A stretch of DNA of 64,000 bases, taken from assembly GCF_000513895.2 (NCBI RefSeq), contig NZ_CP165782.1:2418001-2482000 (forward strand), in the 5' to 3' direction. The notes beneath the pieces were generated by a model, which saw only the letters and a list, made by a program, of their open reading frames with translations, searched no databases and was not told the origin of the DNA. This document shows, in pieces, positions 23,515 to 32,090 of the stretch. Position numbers and translations under genes: made by a program. The number at the start of each line of letters is the position of its first letter. Positions within the stretch are counted from its first letter, which is position 1. The stretch is from Ensifer sp. WSM1721. GTDB taxonomy: Bacteria; Pseudomonadota; Alphaproteobacteria; Rhizobiales; Rhizobiaceae.

Positions 23515-25155
23515 CTATTCCTTGGAGACGTTCCAAACGTAGTTGGTGTCGAAGCTCGGTCCGAGCTTGAAGCCCTTCAGATTCCCCGCAAGTCCGGCGA
23601 CCTCGACCTGCTGGAAGATAATGATGAAGGGACTGTCTTCCAGCACGCTCTTCTGGAGTTCCTTGTAGGTCTCCGCACGCTTGGCGCTGTCGCGCTCGAG
23701 AAGCGCTTCCTTGGTCTTCTTGCTGAGCTCCGGAACGTCCCAGGCGTTGCGCCAGGCGAGCGTCTTGTTCGTACCCTCGTCGGAATTGTCCGGATTGTTG
23801 GTGAAGGTATCGGCGTTCGAATGCGGGTCGAAATAATCCATGCCCCATTGGCCGATATACATATCATGGTTGCGGGCGCGGTATTTCGTCAGCGTCTGCT
23901 TGCCGTCACCTGGGATGATTTCAAGCTTCACACCCGCCTGGCCCAGCGTCTGCTGGAAGGATTCGGCAACGCCCGTGACCGGTTGAGTGTTGCGCACGTC
24001 CATGGTGACCGTGAAGCCATCGGGATAGCCGGCCTTCGCCAGCAGCTCCTTCGCCTTTGCGACGTCGAATGTGTAGGGGTTTTCGTTCAATGCACCGAGC
24101 ACGTCCTTCGGCAGGAAGCTCTGGTGGATCTCGCCAATGCCTTTGATCAGGGTCGCGCCGATCGCGTCGTAATCGACAAGATATTTGAAAGCCTTCTGTA
24201 CCTCGGGCTTCGCCAGCTTCTCGTTCTTTTGATTGAGGCTGATGTAATAAACCGTGCCCTTGGGCGCGCTGGTCGTCGAAAGGTCCCCATTCTTGGAAAC
24301 CGCCTCATAGTCACCCGGTTCGAGATTGCGCGCGACGTCGATATCGCCGGCTTCGAGCGCCAGCCGCTGGCCGGAGCTCTCCTTCATGTGGCGGTAGATG
24401 ACGCGGGCAAGCTTTGCCGGTTCGCCGTAAAAATTGTCGTTGCGCTCCAGCACCACGACTTCGTTCGCCCGCCATTCGCGCAGCTTGAACGGCCCGGAGC
24501 CCGCATAGCCGGTCTTCAGCCATTCATTGCCGAAATCGTTGTCGTATTTGTATTCGTTGCTCGGTGTCATGGGCTTCGCATGTTCGAGCACGAGCTTCTT
24601 GTCCACGACGGAAGCAACCGTCGCGGTCAGGCAGTTCAGGACGAAGCTCGGTGCATAGGGCTGGTCGACGGTGAAGGCAAAAGTCTGCTCGTCAACGGCC
24701 TTGGCCTTTTCGGTGACGTTGTCGCCGGTAAGGCCGAACTGCGTGAGAATGAAGGCCGGGCTCTTGTCGAGCTTGACGGCCCGTTCGAAAGAATAGGCGA
24801 CGTCCTCGGCCGTGATCGGATTGCCGGAGGCGAACTTCATGCCCTGCTTCAGCTTGAACGTATAGGTCAGGCCGTCATCGGAAACTGTCCAGCTTTCGGC
24901 GAGATCGCCGACGACCTTGGACGTGTCGTTGAGATCGAGCCGGACGAGCAGGCTGTAGGTGTTGCTGGTCATCTCGGCGGTCGAAAGCTCGAAAGCTTCG
25001 CCCGGATCCATCGTGATGATGTCGTCGAACGCGAAGCCCTCGACCAGTGTGTCCTTCGGCGTTTCCGCGAAAGCCGGCTGCGCCGCACCCATTGCAAGCG
25101 CGAGCGCCGCAGTTGCAGTCAGAAGTCGAAAACGTCCATGGAGCTTATGCATCAT
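23515..25155 (-). CDS. peptide ABC transporter, periplasmic substrate-binding protein
   Basis: 546 aa from the ATG pair at 25155, with GAGGGAAG upstream. Signal peptide residues 1-30 (RFRLLTATAALALAMGAAQPAFAE). It belongs to the SBP_bac_5 (DppA/OppA) family: LVEGFAFDDIITMDPGEAFE, LAESWTVSDDGLTYTFKLKQGMKFASGNPITAEDVAYSFER are diagnostic. It captures peptides in the periplasm for the permeases encoded downstream. Its position right after a dipeptidase gene supports di- or oligopeptide uptake rather than nickel or sugars. Confidence 0.88.
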   Translation of the reverse strand: MMHKLHGRFRLLTATAALALAMGAAQPAFAETPKDTLVEGFAFDDIITMDPGEAFELSTAEMTSNTYSLLVRLDLNDTSKVVGDLAESWTVSDDGLTYTFKLKQGMKFASGNPITAEDVAYSFERAVKLDKSPAFILTQFGLTGDNVTEKAKAVDEQTFAFTVDQPYAPSFVLNCLTATVASVVDKKLVLEHAKPMTPSNEYKYDNDFGNEWLKTGYAGSGPFKLREWRANEVVVLERNDNFYGEPAKLARVIYRHMKESSGQRLALEAGDIDVARNLEPGDYEAVSKNGDLSTTSAPKGTVYYISLNQKNEKLAKPEVQKAFKYLVDYDAIGATLIKGIGEIHQSFLPKDVLGALNENPYTFDVAKAKELLAKAGYPDGFTVTMDVRNTQPVTGVAESFQQTLGQAGVKLEIIPGDGKQTLTKYRARNHDMYIGQWGMDYFDPHSNADTFTNNPDNSDEGTNKTLAWRNAWDVPELSKKTKEALLERDSAKRAETYKELQKSVLEDSPFIIIFQQVEVAGLAGNLKGFKLGPSFDTNYVWNVSKE

Positions 25156-25205
25156 TTTGCGCTTCCCTCTTTTTTGCACCCTTTGCGGGCTCTTCTTCAT
25201 GGGGA

Positions 25206-26261
25206 TCAGGCAGGCTCGTGCCACGCCTGCCCCAGAACTCTCAGCCAATTCTCCCGGCATATCTTCGCCAGGTCGCGGTCACCATATCCGGCGTCTTTCA
25301 GCGCGGCAACGAGCTTCTGATTGCCCGCTGCATCGCCGATTTCCTCCGGGATCGTCGCGCCGTCAAAGTCCGATCCAAGTGCGACGCAGTCGATGCCCAT
25401 GCGCTCGACCAGGTGGTCGAGGTGGCGCACCATGTCGGAAAGCGGCGTCGCCGCACTCTCCTGCCCGTCGGCGCGCAGCATGGTCGTCGCATAGTTGAGA
25501 CCGACGAGACCGCGGCTTTCGCGGATCGCGTCAAGCTGACGGTCAGTCAGGTTGCGCGCGACGGGCGTCAGCGCGTGAACATTGGAATGGCTGGCGATGA
25601 GCGGCTGATCGGTCGTCTTCGCCACGTCCCAGAAGCCTTTCTCGGTGATGTGGGCGAGGTCGATCAAGATGCCCATCCGATTGCAGGCGCGCACGAGCTC
25701 GAAGCCGGCCTCCGTGAGGCCCAGGCCCGTGTCCGGCGACCGCGGATAGGCAAAAGGCACGCCATGAGCGAAGACGTTGGGACGGCTCCAGACCGGGCCG
25801 AGCGAGCGCAATCCGGCGGCATAGAAGGTTTCGAGCGCGGCAAGATCCGGCCCGATCGCCTCGCAGCCCTCCATATGCAGCACAGCGGCGAAGACGCCAT
25901 CCTCGATCGCCCCCCGAATCTCGCCGGTCGAACGGCAGAGCCGCCATGCTCCGGCCCGGTCGAGCTTGAACGCGATGTCGGCGATCTCCATCGCCGTTGC
26001 AAGCGACGGCAGATGGTCGAGCGGTGCGGCGAGCGGCGTCGCGTAGTGGCCGTTCTCGTCCGGCGTCCTCAGCACGAGATCGCCGGACGGAACGTAGATC
26101 GCGCAAAGGCCGCCGACGAGCCCACCCGCCCTGGCACGCGGTCCGTCGATATGGCCCTTGTCGGTTCCGCCGATGAATTCCGTGACCGGATCGCTACCTC
26201 CGCGCGCGCGCTGCCAAAGCCGCAAAAGCACATCGTTATGGCCGTCGAAAACCGCCTGCAT
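25206..26261 (-). CDS. membrane-dipeptidase family (peptidase M19) enzyme
   Basis: 351 aa from the ATG at 26261. It is a zinc dipeptidase related to renal dipeptidase. The N-terminal MQAVFDGHNDVLLRL contains the metal ligands His8 and Asp10; HMEGCEAIG supplies the bridging Glu; MGILIDLAHITEKGFWDV and ASHSNVHAL supply His ligands; GSDFDG is the C-terminal family motif. No signal peptide is seen, so it acts in the cytoplasm on imported dipeptides. It is the first gene of the six-gene uptake operon, 50 bases before the binding-protein gene. Confidence 0.88.
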   Translation of the reverse strand: MQAVFDGHNDVLLRLWQRARGGSDPVTEFIGGTDKGHIDGPRARAGGLVGGLCAIYVPSGDLVLRTPDENGHYATPLAAPLDHLPSLATAMEIADIAFKLDRAGAWRLCRSTGEIRGAIEDGVFAAVLHMEGCEAIGPDLAALETFYAAGLRSLGPVWSRPNVFAHGVPFAYPRSPDTGLGLTEAGFELVRACNRMGILIDLAHITEKGFWDVAKTTDQPLIASHSNVHALTPVARNLTDRQLDAIRESRGLVGLNYATTMLRADGQESAATPLSDMVRHLDHLVERMGIDCVALGSDFDGATIPEEIGDAAGNQKLVAALKDAGYGDRDLAKICRENWLRVLGQAWHEPA

Positions 26262-26610
26262 TCCGAAAATTCCTTTGCTATATCAGGGAGATCGGATGGA
26301 AACCGCCATCCCGCATCCGGAAAGGACAAGGGGTGATGCTATTGAAACGCATCGCTGATTTCAATGAATATCCCCGGCGTTGACGGCGTATGCTGTGGCG
26401 AAAAGTTGCAAGCGGACGCAAGCCATGGCCGTGGGCTCAGGGCGCGCGAAACTTTCGGGAGATGTGCAGACGCGATAATCTTCAATCGTAAGCAGCATGG
26501 TGCGATTGCATTCGATCGCGCGGTGCGTCGAAAGGCTGCTCTTAAGAGTTGCCACAGATTCGATTCGCGCCTGGGAAAGCGGATCGGGTTTCACGCCTTG
26601 AGGAGGTCCC
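26262..26610. other. intergenic region upstream of the peptide operon
   Basis: This gap of about 350 bases contains overlapping open frames on both strands (about 26361-26867), but neither has the composition or a ribosome site of a real gene. Promoter space for the divergent dipeptidase and the small membrane-protein gene is the likely content. I see no clear repeat or RNA. Confidence 0.45.
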
Positions 26611-26964
26611 ATGAACAGCGGCTTGGAACCGGAAAACGAACCCCTGATCGAGATGCTGTTCCGCAACGGCACGCTGACCGTCGTCGGTATCGTCCTATCG
26701 TTCTCGCTCGGCTTCGTATCGCACTGGGCTGCCAATCCCTTGCCGTGGGAAGTGATCGACCTTCCGACGATCCTCCTTCTCGCCGGCGGCATCGCCTGCC
26801 AGATCAATGCGCTGCGCATCCTGATCGAGCCGGACTCTGTCAGGCAACGTGTGTATGACCGCGCCAAGCGTTCGTTTCTTCGTGGCGTGATCGCCGTCAG
26901 CGCGGGTGTCGTTCTTGCGGTTGCGATCGACTTCCTGCAACTCGCGAAACTGCCGTTGCTTTAG
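26611..26964 (+). CDS. small membrane protein, unknown function
   Basis: 117 aa with a strong ribosome site (GAGGAGGT). It has three hydrophobic stretches: about residues 20-38, 50-68 (TILLLAGGIACQINAL) and 88-110 (GVIAVSAGVVLAVAIDFLQL). The middle loop is basic (DRAKRSF). It stands alone. No family is recognised. The ribosome site and membrane topology support a real gene. Confidence 0.65.
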   Translation: MNSGLEPENEPLIEMLFRNGTLTVVGIVLSFSLGFVSHWAANPLPWEVIDLPTILLLAGGIACQINALRILIEPDSVRQRVYDRAKRSFLRGVIAVSAGVVLAVAIDFLQLAKLPLL

Positions 26965-27025
26965 AGCCTCGTCGGCGATTCTGTCGAGAGCCGCCGAAGC
27001 TCCACAACTCCCGCACAGCACCGCA

Positions 27026-27367
27026 TCAGTGAAATGTCGATTTGGAGAAGAGGTTGAGGACCAGCACTCCGGCGATGATGAGCACAAGGCCAAGAATCGC
27101 CGGCAGATCGAGCTTCTGGTCGAAGGTCACGTAGCCGACGGCCGAGATCAACACGATTCCGAGACCGCTCCAAAGCGCATAGGCAATGCCGACGGGGATA
27201 TAACGCAGCGTATAGGACAGGAAGAAGAAAGCGACGGCGTAACACACGACCATGAGCACCGTGGGCGTCAGCCGGGTGAAATGCTGCGCCGCCTGCATGG
27301 CCGAGGTGCCGAGCACTTCGAAGACGATGGCGATCACCAAAACGGTATAAAGCATGGCGGGGTTCAC
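27026..27367 (-). CDS. small multidrug resistance (SMR/EmrE-type) transporter
   Basis: 113 aa with four helices, the SMR architecture. The essential membrane glutamate is E17 in VLVIAIVFEVLGTSAMQA. YAVAFFFLSYTLRYIPVGIAYALWSGLGIVLI is the family core with the conserved Trp. Related proteins exchange protons for cationic drugs, guanidinium or polyamines. The next minus-strand gene upstream is a TetR regulator, which probably controls it. Confidence 0.88.
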   Translation of the reverse strand: MNPAMLYTVLVIAIVFEVLGTSAMQAAQHFTRLTPTVLMVVCYAVAFFFLSYTLRYIPVGIAYALWSGLGIVLISAVGYVTFDQKLDLPAILGLVLIIAGVLVLNLFSKSTFH

Positions 27368-27438
27368 GGGACGTCTCCGGGGTGATTCGAATAAAATGAC
27401 GGGTATGATGGCTCGCGCTCATATCTTTCGCCGTCGTG

Positions 27439-27999
27439 CTACTCCAGCGACAGCGCCTTGAGCTTCTGGAGCAGCGCCGTCCGAATTGACGCATCGATGT
27501 CATGGCTCTGCATCAGATCGGCGAGCCATACGCCATCGGCGGCAAATCGGGCGAGGAGGCAATTGGGCGAGGAGTCGGTCGCTGCGAACTCCGCCGCCCG
27601 TCGCGCCACCCAATCACGCCAGCGTGCCTTGAGATGCGGCTCGGCGAGGAGCGCGACGGTGAGGACCTGCCACCCCTGCGCCTCCGCTTCCCGATCGAGC
27701 GCAAAGCAGACGGTGAGATAGGCACGCGTAAACCGTCCCTTCTCGATATCGTCCGCCGCCATCGCTTCCTCGATCGACCTGTCGAAGCGCGCGACAAGCT
27801 CGTCGAAGAGCCCGTCGAGCAGCGCAACCTTGTTGGGGAAGTGATGCAGCAGGCCGCCCTTGCTGACACCGGCCGCCTGCGAAACCGCATCCAGCGTCAC
27901 GGCGGCGATCCCCTGCTCCAGCGACAGACGCGCGGCGACATCCAGCAACTGCCGGCGTACCAGCTCCGGCTGCTTTTTTCTTTGATAAGCATTCTTCAT
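27439..27999 (-). CDS. TetR-family repressor
   Basis: 186 aa. The N-terminal helix-turn-helix spans about residues 15-60 (LLDVAARLSLEQGIAAVTLDAVSQAAGVSKGGLLHHFPNKVALLDGLFD). The C-terminal part resembles the TetR_C_37-type effector domain. It is transcribed toward the SMR gene 71 bases downstream, so it likely controls that pump, and itself, through the palindrome just upstream of its start. Confidence 0.85.
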   Translation of the reverse strand: MKNAYQRKKQPELVRRQLLDVAARLSLEQGIAAVTLDAVSQAAGVSKGGLLHHFPNKVALLDGLFDELVARFDRSIEEAMAADDIEKGRFTRAYLTVCFALDREAEAQGWQVLTVALLAEPHLKARWRDWVARRAAEFAATDSSPNCLLARFAADGVWLADLMQSHDIDASIRTALLQKLKALSLE

Positions 28000-28013
28000 G
28001 GCCCACTAAAGAT

Positions 28014-28027
28014 ACCGTCTGGACGGT
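28014..28027. promoter_or_regulatory. palindromic operator of the TetR regulator
   Basis: ACCGTC (28014-28019) and GACGGT (28022-28027) form an inverted repeat with a 2-base spacer, 15 bases upstream of the TetR start. This size and position fit TetR autoregulation. Confidence 0.6.
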
Positions 28028-28196
28028 TTGTCAAGAGATTGAACTCGGAATTGCTCTGCCGCGATGAAACGCCGCAAGCGGTCAGCCGCCATTGTCCGTA
28101 GCTGTCGGCCGCGATACGAAGGCGCAAGCCGAGCGGATGAGGAAAAGCATGTGCGGTTTTCCGCCGGCATTCCGCTCCAACCCTTGAGAGCCGATC

Positions 28197-28583
28197 ATGA
28201 CGGAAACGACGACGCTCTATGAGGCGATCGGTGGCGATGCTACCGTCCGCGCGCTGACGCGACGCTTCTATGAGCTCATGGATAGCCTCCCGGAAGCGGC
28301 CCGCTGCCGCGCCATTCACCCGCCGGATCTCTCGGGCAGCGAGGAGAAGCTCTATGAATATCTGACCGGCTGGCTTGGTGGTCCCCCGATCTATGTCGAA
28401 AAGCGCGGCCATCCGATGCTGCGCCGCAGGCATTTCATCGCGGAAATCGGTCCCGCCGAGCGTGACGAATGGCTCCTCTGCTTCACGCGCGCACTCGAGG
28501 AAACCGTTTCCCATCAAAAGCTCCGGGAAGTCATTCTCGAGCCGATCACACGGCTCGCCTTTCACATGCAGAATAAGGAGTAG
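28197..28583 (+). CDS. truncated haemoglobin, group II
   Basis: 128 aa. It is a 2/2 globin of the trHbO type. Tyr25 sits at helix position B10, the GHPMLRRRHF segment carries the proximal haem His (H79), and Trp92 fits the group II signature at G8. Roles proposed for the group include oxygen or NO chemistry and redox protection. It is followed after 7 bases by a DUF423 gene. The nearby haem-uptake region may be relevant but not operonic. Confidence 0.88.
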   Translation: MTETTTLYEAIGGDATVRALTRRFYELMDSLPEAARCRAIHPPDLSGSEEKLYEYLTGWLGGPPIYVEKRGHPMLRRRHFIAEIGPAERDEWLLCFTRALEETVSHQKLREVILEPITRLAFHMQNKE

Positions 28584-28590
28584 CCCGCCA

Positions 28591-28965
28591 ATGTCGAACA
28601 GCGGACTGCGCGCGACCATGCTTTTCGTCGCTGGACTCATGGGCATTTTCGGCGTCGCGAGTGCCGCTGCGGCCTCGCATGGCGCCGACCCGAGACTCCT
28701 CGGCGGCGCCTCCGCGATGTGTCTTGCCCATGCGCCGGCGCTCGTGGCGCTCCACGCGGGCTGGGCGCATTTCCGGACGGCCGGCTTCGCCGCCCTGCTG
28801 CTCGCGGCCGGTACCGCGCTCTTTGCCGCGGATCTCACGATGCGCCATTTCTCAGGCCACGGCCTCTTCCCGATGTCGGCACCCCTTGGCGGCATGACGA
28901 TGATGGCCGGGTGGCTGGCGGTGGCGCTCGGGGCCTTCATGCCCCGGAAGGCTAGCGCAGGATGA
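28591..28965 (+). CDS. DUF423-like small membrane protein
   Basis: 124 aa from the ATG at 28591, just 7 bases after the globin gene. Four hydrophobic segments with small residues are present: about residues 8-30, 45-58, 63-80 and 98-116, with a conserved-looking LHAGWAHFRTAG loop. This fits the DUF423 family of inner-membrane proteins of unknown function. The start ATG follows AAGGAG. Confidence 0.7.
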   Translation: MSNSGLRATMLFVAGLMGIFGVASAAAASHGADPRLLGGASAMCLAHAPALVALHAGWAHFRTAGFAALLLAAGTALFAADLTMRHFSGHGLFPMSAPLGGMTMMAGWLAVALGAFMPRKASAG

Positions 28966-28995
28966 GAAAAGTGTGCGCGGCTTTCCGCTCCAGCG

Positions 28996-29310
28996 TCACG
29001 CGCCCTCGACGGCGGTGAAGCCCTCGAATTTCGGCGGCCCGAGATACATCGACCTGTTTTCGCCGGCGCTCCTGTGCGCCGCCCGGAAGTTTTCCGATTT
29101 GGTCCAGTCGATGAATGCGTCCTTGCTCTCCCATGTCGATTTCGAGATGTATGGCGTATAGCCCTCTTCCGGCACGCTATCGCCGCGCAGCAGCTGAAAA
29201 TCGATGAAACCGGGCATCTCAGCGAGAGCGGAGTCGCGTCCCTTCCAGACAGCCTCGAAGGCTTCCTCCTGCCCGATCGCGACACGGAAACGGTTCATGG
29301 CGAAATACAT
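28996..29310 (-). CDS. hmuQ: haem-degrading monooxygenase (HmuQ/IsdG type)
   Basis: 104 aa, one ABM-fold domain. Relatives (rhizobial HmuQ, staphylococcal IsdG) cleave haem to release iron in the cytoplasm. The Asn-Trp-His catalytic triad of the family appears as N6, W69 and H79, with the hallmark MPGFIDFQLLRG and DAFIDWTKSENFRAAH segments. It is the last of three minus-strand genes adjacent to tonB and hmu genes, and the operon is preceded by a candidate RirA box at 30195-30209. Confidence 0.85.
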   Translation of the reverse strand: MYFAMNRFRVAIGQEEAFEAVWKGRDSALAEMPGFIDFQLLRGDSVPEEGYTPYISKSTWESKDAFIDWTKSENFRAAHRSAGENRSMYLGPPKFEGFTAVEGA

Positions 29311-29313
29311 GGC

Positions 29314-29589
29314 CTACTTCTCCAGCGCTTTCTTTTCCGGTGCGGCTTCCGCGGCCGCGCGCGGAAACGGCAGGATAGCGCCCTCCATGGGCGCCGCAAG
29401 CCCAAGCGGGTCCCGGCCCGTCGGACGGGCCTGCCAAGTGGGGAACTCGGTGACATTCGCGTTTTCTTCGATCATCCGGGCGCGGCGCGTCAACAGTTCG
29501 TAAAGTTCGGGAACCAGTCCGTCGCCGAATTGCGCGGCGAGTTTGTGCAGGCCGATCATCATCATCTGATCGGGACGTTCGTCATGCAT
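29314..29589 (-). CDS. small hypothetical protein in the haem operon
   Basis: 91 aa from the ATG at 29589; a start at 29643 abutting the upstream stop is possible. No membrane segment is seen. It contains HKLAAQFGDGLVPELYELLTRRARMIEENANVTEFPTWQARPTGRDPLG and an Ala-rich end. It lies 3 bases before hmuQ and is likely co-translated. I do not recognise the family. Confidence 0.65.
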   Translation of the reverse strand: MHDERPDQMMMIGLHKLAAQFGDGLVPELYELLTRRARMIEENANVTEFPTWQARPTGRDPLGLAAPMEGAILPFPRAAAEAAPEKKALEK

Positions 29590-29643
29590 TGATGGAACTC
29601 CAAGTGGCCGGCGGCGAGATAGGTCCCGCCGTCGTTTTCTCAT

Positions 29644-30060
29644 TCAGCCATCGCGGCCGTTGCCGGTGGTCAGGTCCTGAAGCGCCCGCTCGAGGCTCGA
29701 CTTCGAACCATTGCGCAGCGGCACGAAGGCCTTGCCCCACTTCTTGCAGCCGGTCTTCACGCGAAGACACGCATCATGGCTGATGCAGTCGATCGGGCAG
29801 AATACGCAGTCGACCGAGGGAAGGACGCGGTCGATGCGCGATACCGCTTCTCGTAAACCGCCATCGTGATGGATGAGTTCCGCGCCGAAAGCGCTGGCGA
29901 TCTCCCGCAAATGGGCGACCTGGCAATCCCGTCCGCCGACATAGAGAAAGCTGCGGCCCTCGAGCGTCGCCTTGCCGGCACCGGGTGGGGGCGCGCTCGG
30001 TTCATCCTTCGTCCTGCCCTTACCACCCTTGCCTGCGTTCTGGTGCCGCTTGCCGCGCAT
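29644..30060 (-). CDS. DUF2325 family protein
   Basis: 138 aa from the ATG at 30060, with GGAGAC upstream. A basic N-terminus (KRHQNAGKGGKGRTKDE) precedes the DUF2325 domain: LEGRSFLYVGGRDCQVAHLREIASAFGAELIHHDGG, then VDCVFCPIDCISHDACLRVKTGCKKWGKAFVPLRNGS. The four-plus Cys cluster is typical and suggests metal binding or redox chemistry. It is the first gene of the hmuQ operon. Function unknown, but iron-linked regulation is suggested. Confidence 0.8.
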   Translation of the reverse strand: MRGKRHQNAGKGGKGRTKDEPSAPPPGAGKATLEGRSFLYVGGRDCQVAHLREIASAFGAELIHHDGGLREAVSRIDRVLPSVDCVFCPIDCISHDACLRVKTGCKKWGKAFVPLRNGSKSSLERALQDLTTGNGRDG

Positions 30061-30194
30061 CCATCGTCTCCATTTTGCTCCGCGACGTCGGCATGGCCGT
30101 CGATCGCCAATCAGAACTGCCTTTGGGCACACACCGAACGGTTGCGTGACGGCGGCAACTTATTAAACTTGATAACCGGAGTAAAGTATAAACA

Positions 30195-30209
30195 TGAGTT
30201 TTTTAATCA
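30195..30209. promoter_or_regulatory. RirA-type iron-responsive box (IRO)
   Basis: TGAGTTTTTTAATCA is an exact TGA-N9-TCA match, the half-palindrome described for RirA in Rhizobium. It lies 135 bases before the DUF2325-hmuQ operon start, in an AT-rich stretch suited to a promoter. Confidence 0.55.
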
Positions 30210-30315
30210 TATTAATTCACCCAAGAAGCGCTCGACAATGCATGCCTCAAACCATTGGAATTAATCGCATTCGCGATCCAGATTCGGCGCGAGATCAGAT
30301 CCGAATGGGAGTAAT

Positions 30316-31233
30316 TCAGCGGTTGAAGGCCAGCGGAATGGTAAAGACCCAACTGTCGCGGCCAGCACCCGCCGGGATAGCGGGGAACGGGGCGGCACGC
30401 TGGACGGCTGCCAATGCGGCTTCGTCAAGAATCGGCGAACCGGCGCTCTTCGCCAGACTGACGCTCGCAACGCCACCACCGGAGGTTACGGTGAAGCGGA
30501 CATGGGCGACACCGCGTAGCCGTTGCCGTTTGGCCTCGGCGGGGTAGCGAAAGGCCCTGTTCAGTTTGTTTCTCACCTTGCCGGGATAGTTGGAGACGGC
30601 GGCATTGCCCGCTTGCTGCGCGACACTCCCTTTTCCGCTAGCCGCGGCCGCAGCCGCGTTTTCCACGCCGTCCGCCTGCCCCTTGTTCTGCGATTTCGCC
30701 TGCTCGCCCCCATCTCCGGCCTTCTTGCGGGCAACCTTCTTTTTCTTCGCCGGTTCCTTTTTCGGTTCCGACTTCTCGACCTTGGCCGGCTCGATCTTTT
30801 TGGGTTCCGGCTTCTCTTTCGGAACGACGGTTTCGACCGGAGCGACGCTGGCGGTAACCGGGGCTTCGGTGACCTGGGCCACCGGCACCTCCTCAGCGGG
30901 GAGAACGACATCCGCCTCGACGGGCGTCACGTCCTGAGGCTGAGTAGCGGCGACATCGGTCGCGGATGGTTCGACCGCCTCGGCCGCCTCTTCCGTCGGC
31001 TCGATCTCGGTCGGCTTCAGTTCCTCGGGTGCCTCTTCCGTCGGCTCGACGACGTCGGAAGGGTCGCCTGCCTGCAGCGTCTCGTCGAAGGCGTTGCCAA
31101 GCAGCGTCACTTCCATTGCGGCACCGCCGGCAAGCTGAACCTCTTCTTCCGCGGGCGCAAACAGCATAGCGCCGCTCGCATGCGCCAGCAGGGAGAGGCC
31201 GATCGCCGCGGCCCATTTTGCGAAATGCTTCAT
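30316..31233 (-). CDS. tonB: TonB-type energy transducer for haem uptake
   Basis: 305 aa from the ATG at 31233. One N-terminal membrane helix (KWAAAIGLSLLAHASGAMLF) is followed by an acidic Glu/Pro-rich segment (about 60-150) and a basic Lys/Pro-rich segment (EKPEPKKIEPAKVEKSEPKKEP), as in TonB periplasmic linkers. A C-terminal TonB domain follows (AEAKRQRLRGVAHVRFTVTSGGGVASVSLAKSAGSPILDEAALAAVQRAAPFP). It transmits proton-motive force to outer-membrane haem receptors. Divergent from hmuPSTUV. The receptor itself is not in the window. Confidence 0.88.
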   Translation of the reverse strand: MKHFAKWAAAIGLSLLAHASGAMLFAPAEEEVQLAGGAAMEVTLLGNAFDETLQAGDPSDVVEPTEEAPEELKPTEIEPTEEAAEAVEPSATDVAATQPQDVTPVEADVVLPAEEVPVAQVTEAPVTASVAPVETVVPKEKPEPKKIEPAKVEKSEPKKEPAKKKKVARKKAGDGGEQAKSQNKGQADGVENAAAAAASGKGSVAQQAGNAAVSNYPGKVRNKLNRAFRYPAEAKRQRLRGVAHVRFTVTSGGGVASVSLAKSAGSPILDEAALAAVQRAAPFPAIPAGAGRDSWVFTIPLAFNR

Positions 31234-31268
31234 TATGCCTTGCCTTCCGTCGGCAATCTCAGGCCGCC

Positions 31269-31706
31269 TCAGCCCTTGAGTTCTACCGCCGACCTGGAGC
31301 CGGTCTTCAGGCCCGCCATGCAGGCAGCCTTGTCGACACCCTCGCCGACGCAGGTCGGCGCATCGTTGATAAGAAGGCTCTTCACGGCCTCGCACTTCGT
31401 GCCCGGCAGGTCAAACTGCCGGACCTTTGTCTTACCTGCCGGCAGGTCGCGGAAATCGAGCACGGCCATGCGCTCGACCCGCCCCTCCTGGTCGAAGAGG
31501 ACGAATTCGAACGAGACCTTTGAAAGCGATTGGGCCAGCGCACTGCCGGCGACGAAGGTGAGCTTGCAGCCCTTTTCCGAAGGCGCGATCTCGTTGAGTT
31601 CGATCGTGAGCCCCGCGGGAGCGGCGTCCTGCGCTGCGACCGCTCCGGCGGTCAGGAGAACCGCGACTGCCGACGAAAGAGCAAAACGGAAAAGATGCGT
31701 CGTCAT
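31269..31706 (-). CDS. exported conserved hypothetical protein upstream of tonB
   Basis: 145 aa with signal peptide (RFALSSAVAVLLTAGAVAAQD, cleavage near residue 25). The mature part has three or four Cys (GCKLTF, GTKCEAV, APTCVGEGVDKAACM), so disulfides are likely in the periplasm. It precedes tonB by 35 bases in the same operon. I do not recognise a named family with certainty; it may relate to the invasion-associated locus B fold. Confidence 0.7.
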   Translation of the reverse strand: MTTHLFRFALSSAVAVLLTAGAVAAQDAAPAGLTIELNEIAPSEKGCKLTFVAGSALAQSLSKVSFEFVLFDQEGRVERMAVLDFRDLPAGKTKVRQFDLPGTKCEAVKSLLINDAPTCVGEGVDKAACMAGLKTGSRSAVELKG

Positions 31707-31809
31707 AACACCACTCGCTGCGCGTATTTCGGGATTTCGCCCGTCGCCGCGCGGTCCCGATCGGTTTAACTTGACTGTATTAATCCGGTATTGCGTCCTT
31801 AAAGAAATA

Positions 31810-31824
31810 TGAGTAATGAAGTCA
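31810..31824. promoter_or_regulatory. RirA-type iron-responsive box between tonB operon and hmuP
   Basis: TGAGTAATGAAGTCA matches TGA-N9-TCA exactly. It sits in the divergent promoter region of the tonB operon and hmuPSTUV, so one RirA site could control both sides under iron sufficiency. Confidence 0.6.
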
Positions 31825-31897
31825 AGATACTAAATGGGATAGGCGGCAGGAACGCGAGGGAAACGCCTCGTTTCCTGCTCGCAAGCTGGCCGAAACC

Positions 31898-32080
31898 GTG
31901 ACACCGAACGAAACCGATACTCAGCGATCCCCGCAGACGGCAAGCCCGGTCAACCGAACGCAGCGGGTCGTCGAGAGTCACGATCTTTTCCTTGGCGATA
32001 ACGAGATCCTCATTTCCCACGAGGGCGCGATCTACCGGATGAAGATCACCCGCCAGGGCAAATTGATTCTGAACAAATAG
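31898..32080 (+). CDS. hmuP: HmuP, regulator of haem uptake genes
   Basis: 60 aa from GTG at 31898; no in-frame ATG exists between the upstream stop at 31817 and here. The C-terminal core SHDLFLGDNEILISHEGAIYRMKITRQGKLILNK is the HmuP family pattern. In Bradyrhizobium and Sinorhizobium HmuP is needed to activate haem-receptor genes under iron limitation. It precedes hmuS by 10 bases in one operon. Confidence 0.88.
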   Translation: MTPNETDTQRSPQTASPVNRTQRVVESHDLFLGDNEILISHEGAIYRMKITRQGKLILNK

Positions 32081-32090
32081 CGAGACGACG

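Noticed and set aside
26361..26867. Overlapping frames of about 165 codons on both strands before the small membrane-protein gene
   Set aside because: They lack ribosome sites and compete with the well-supported gene at 26611-26964.
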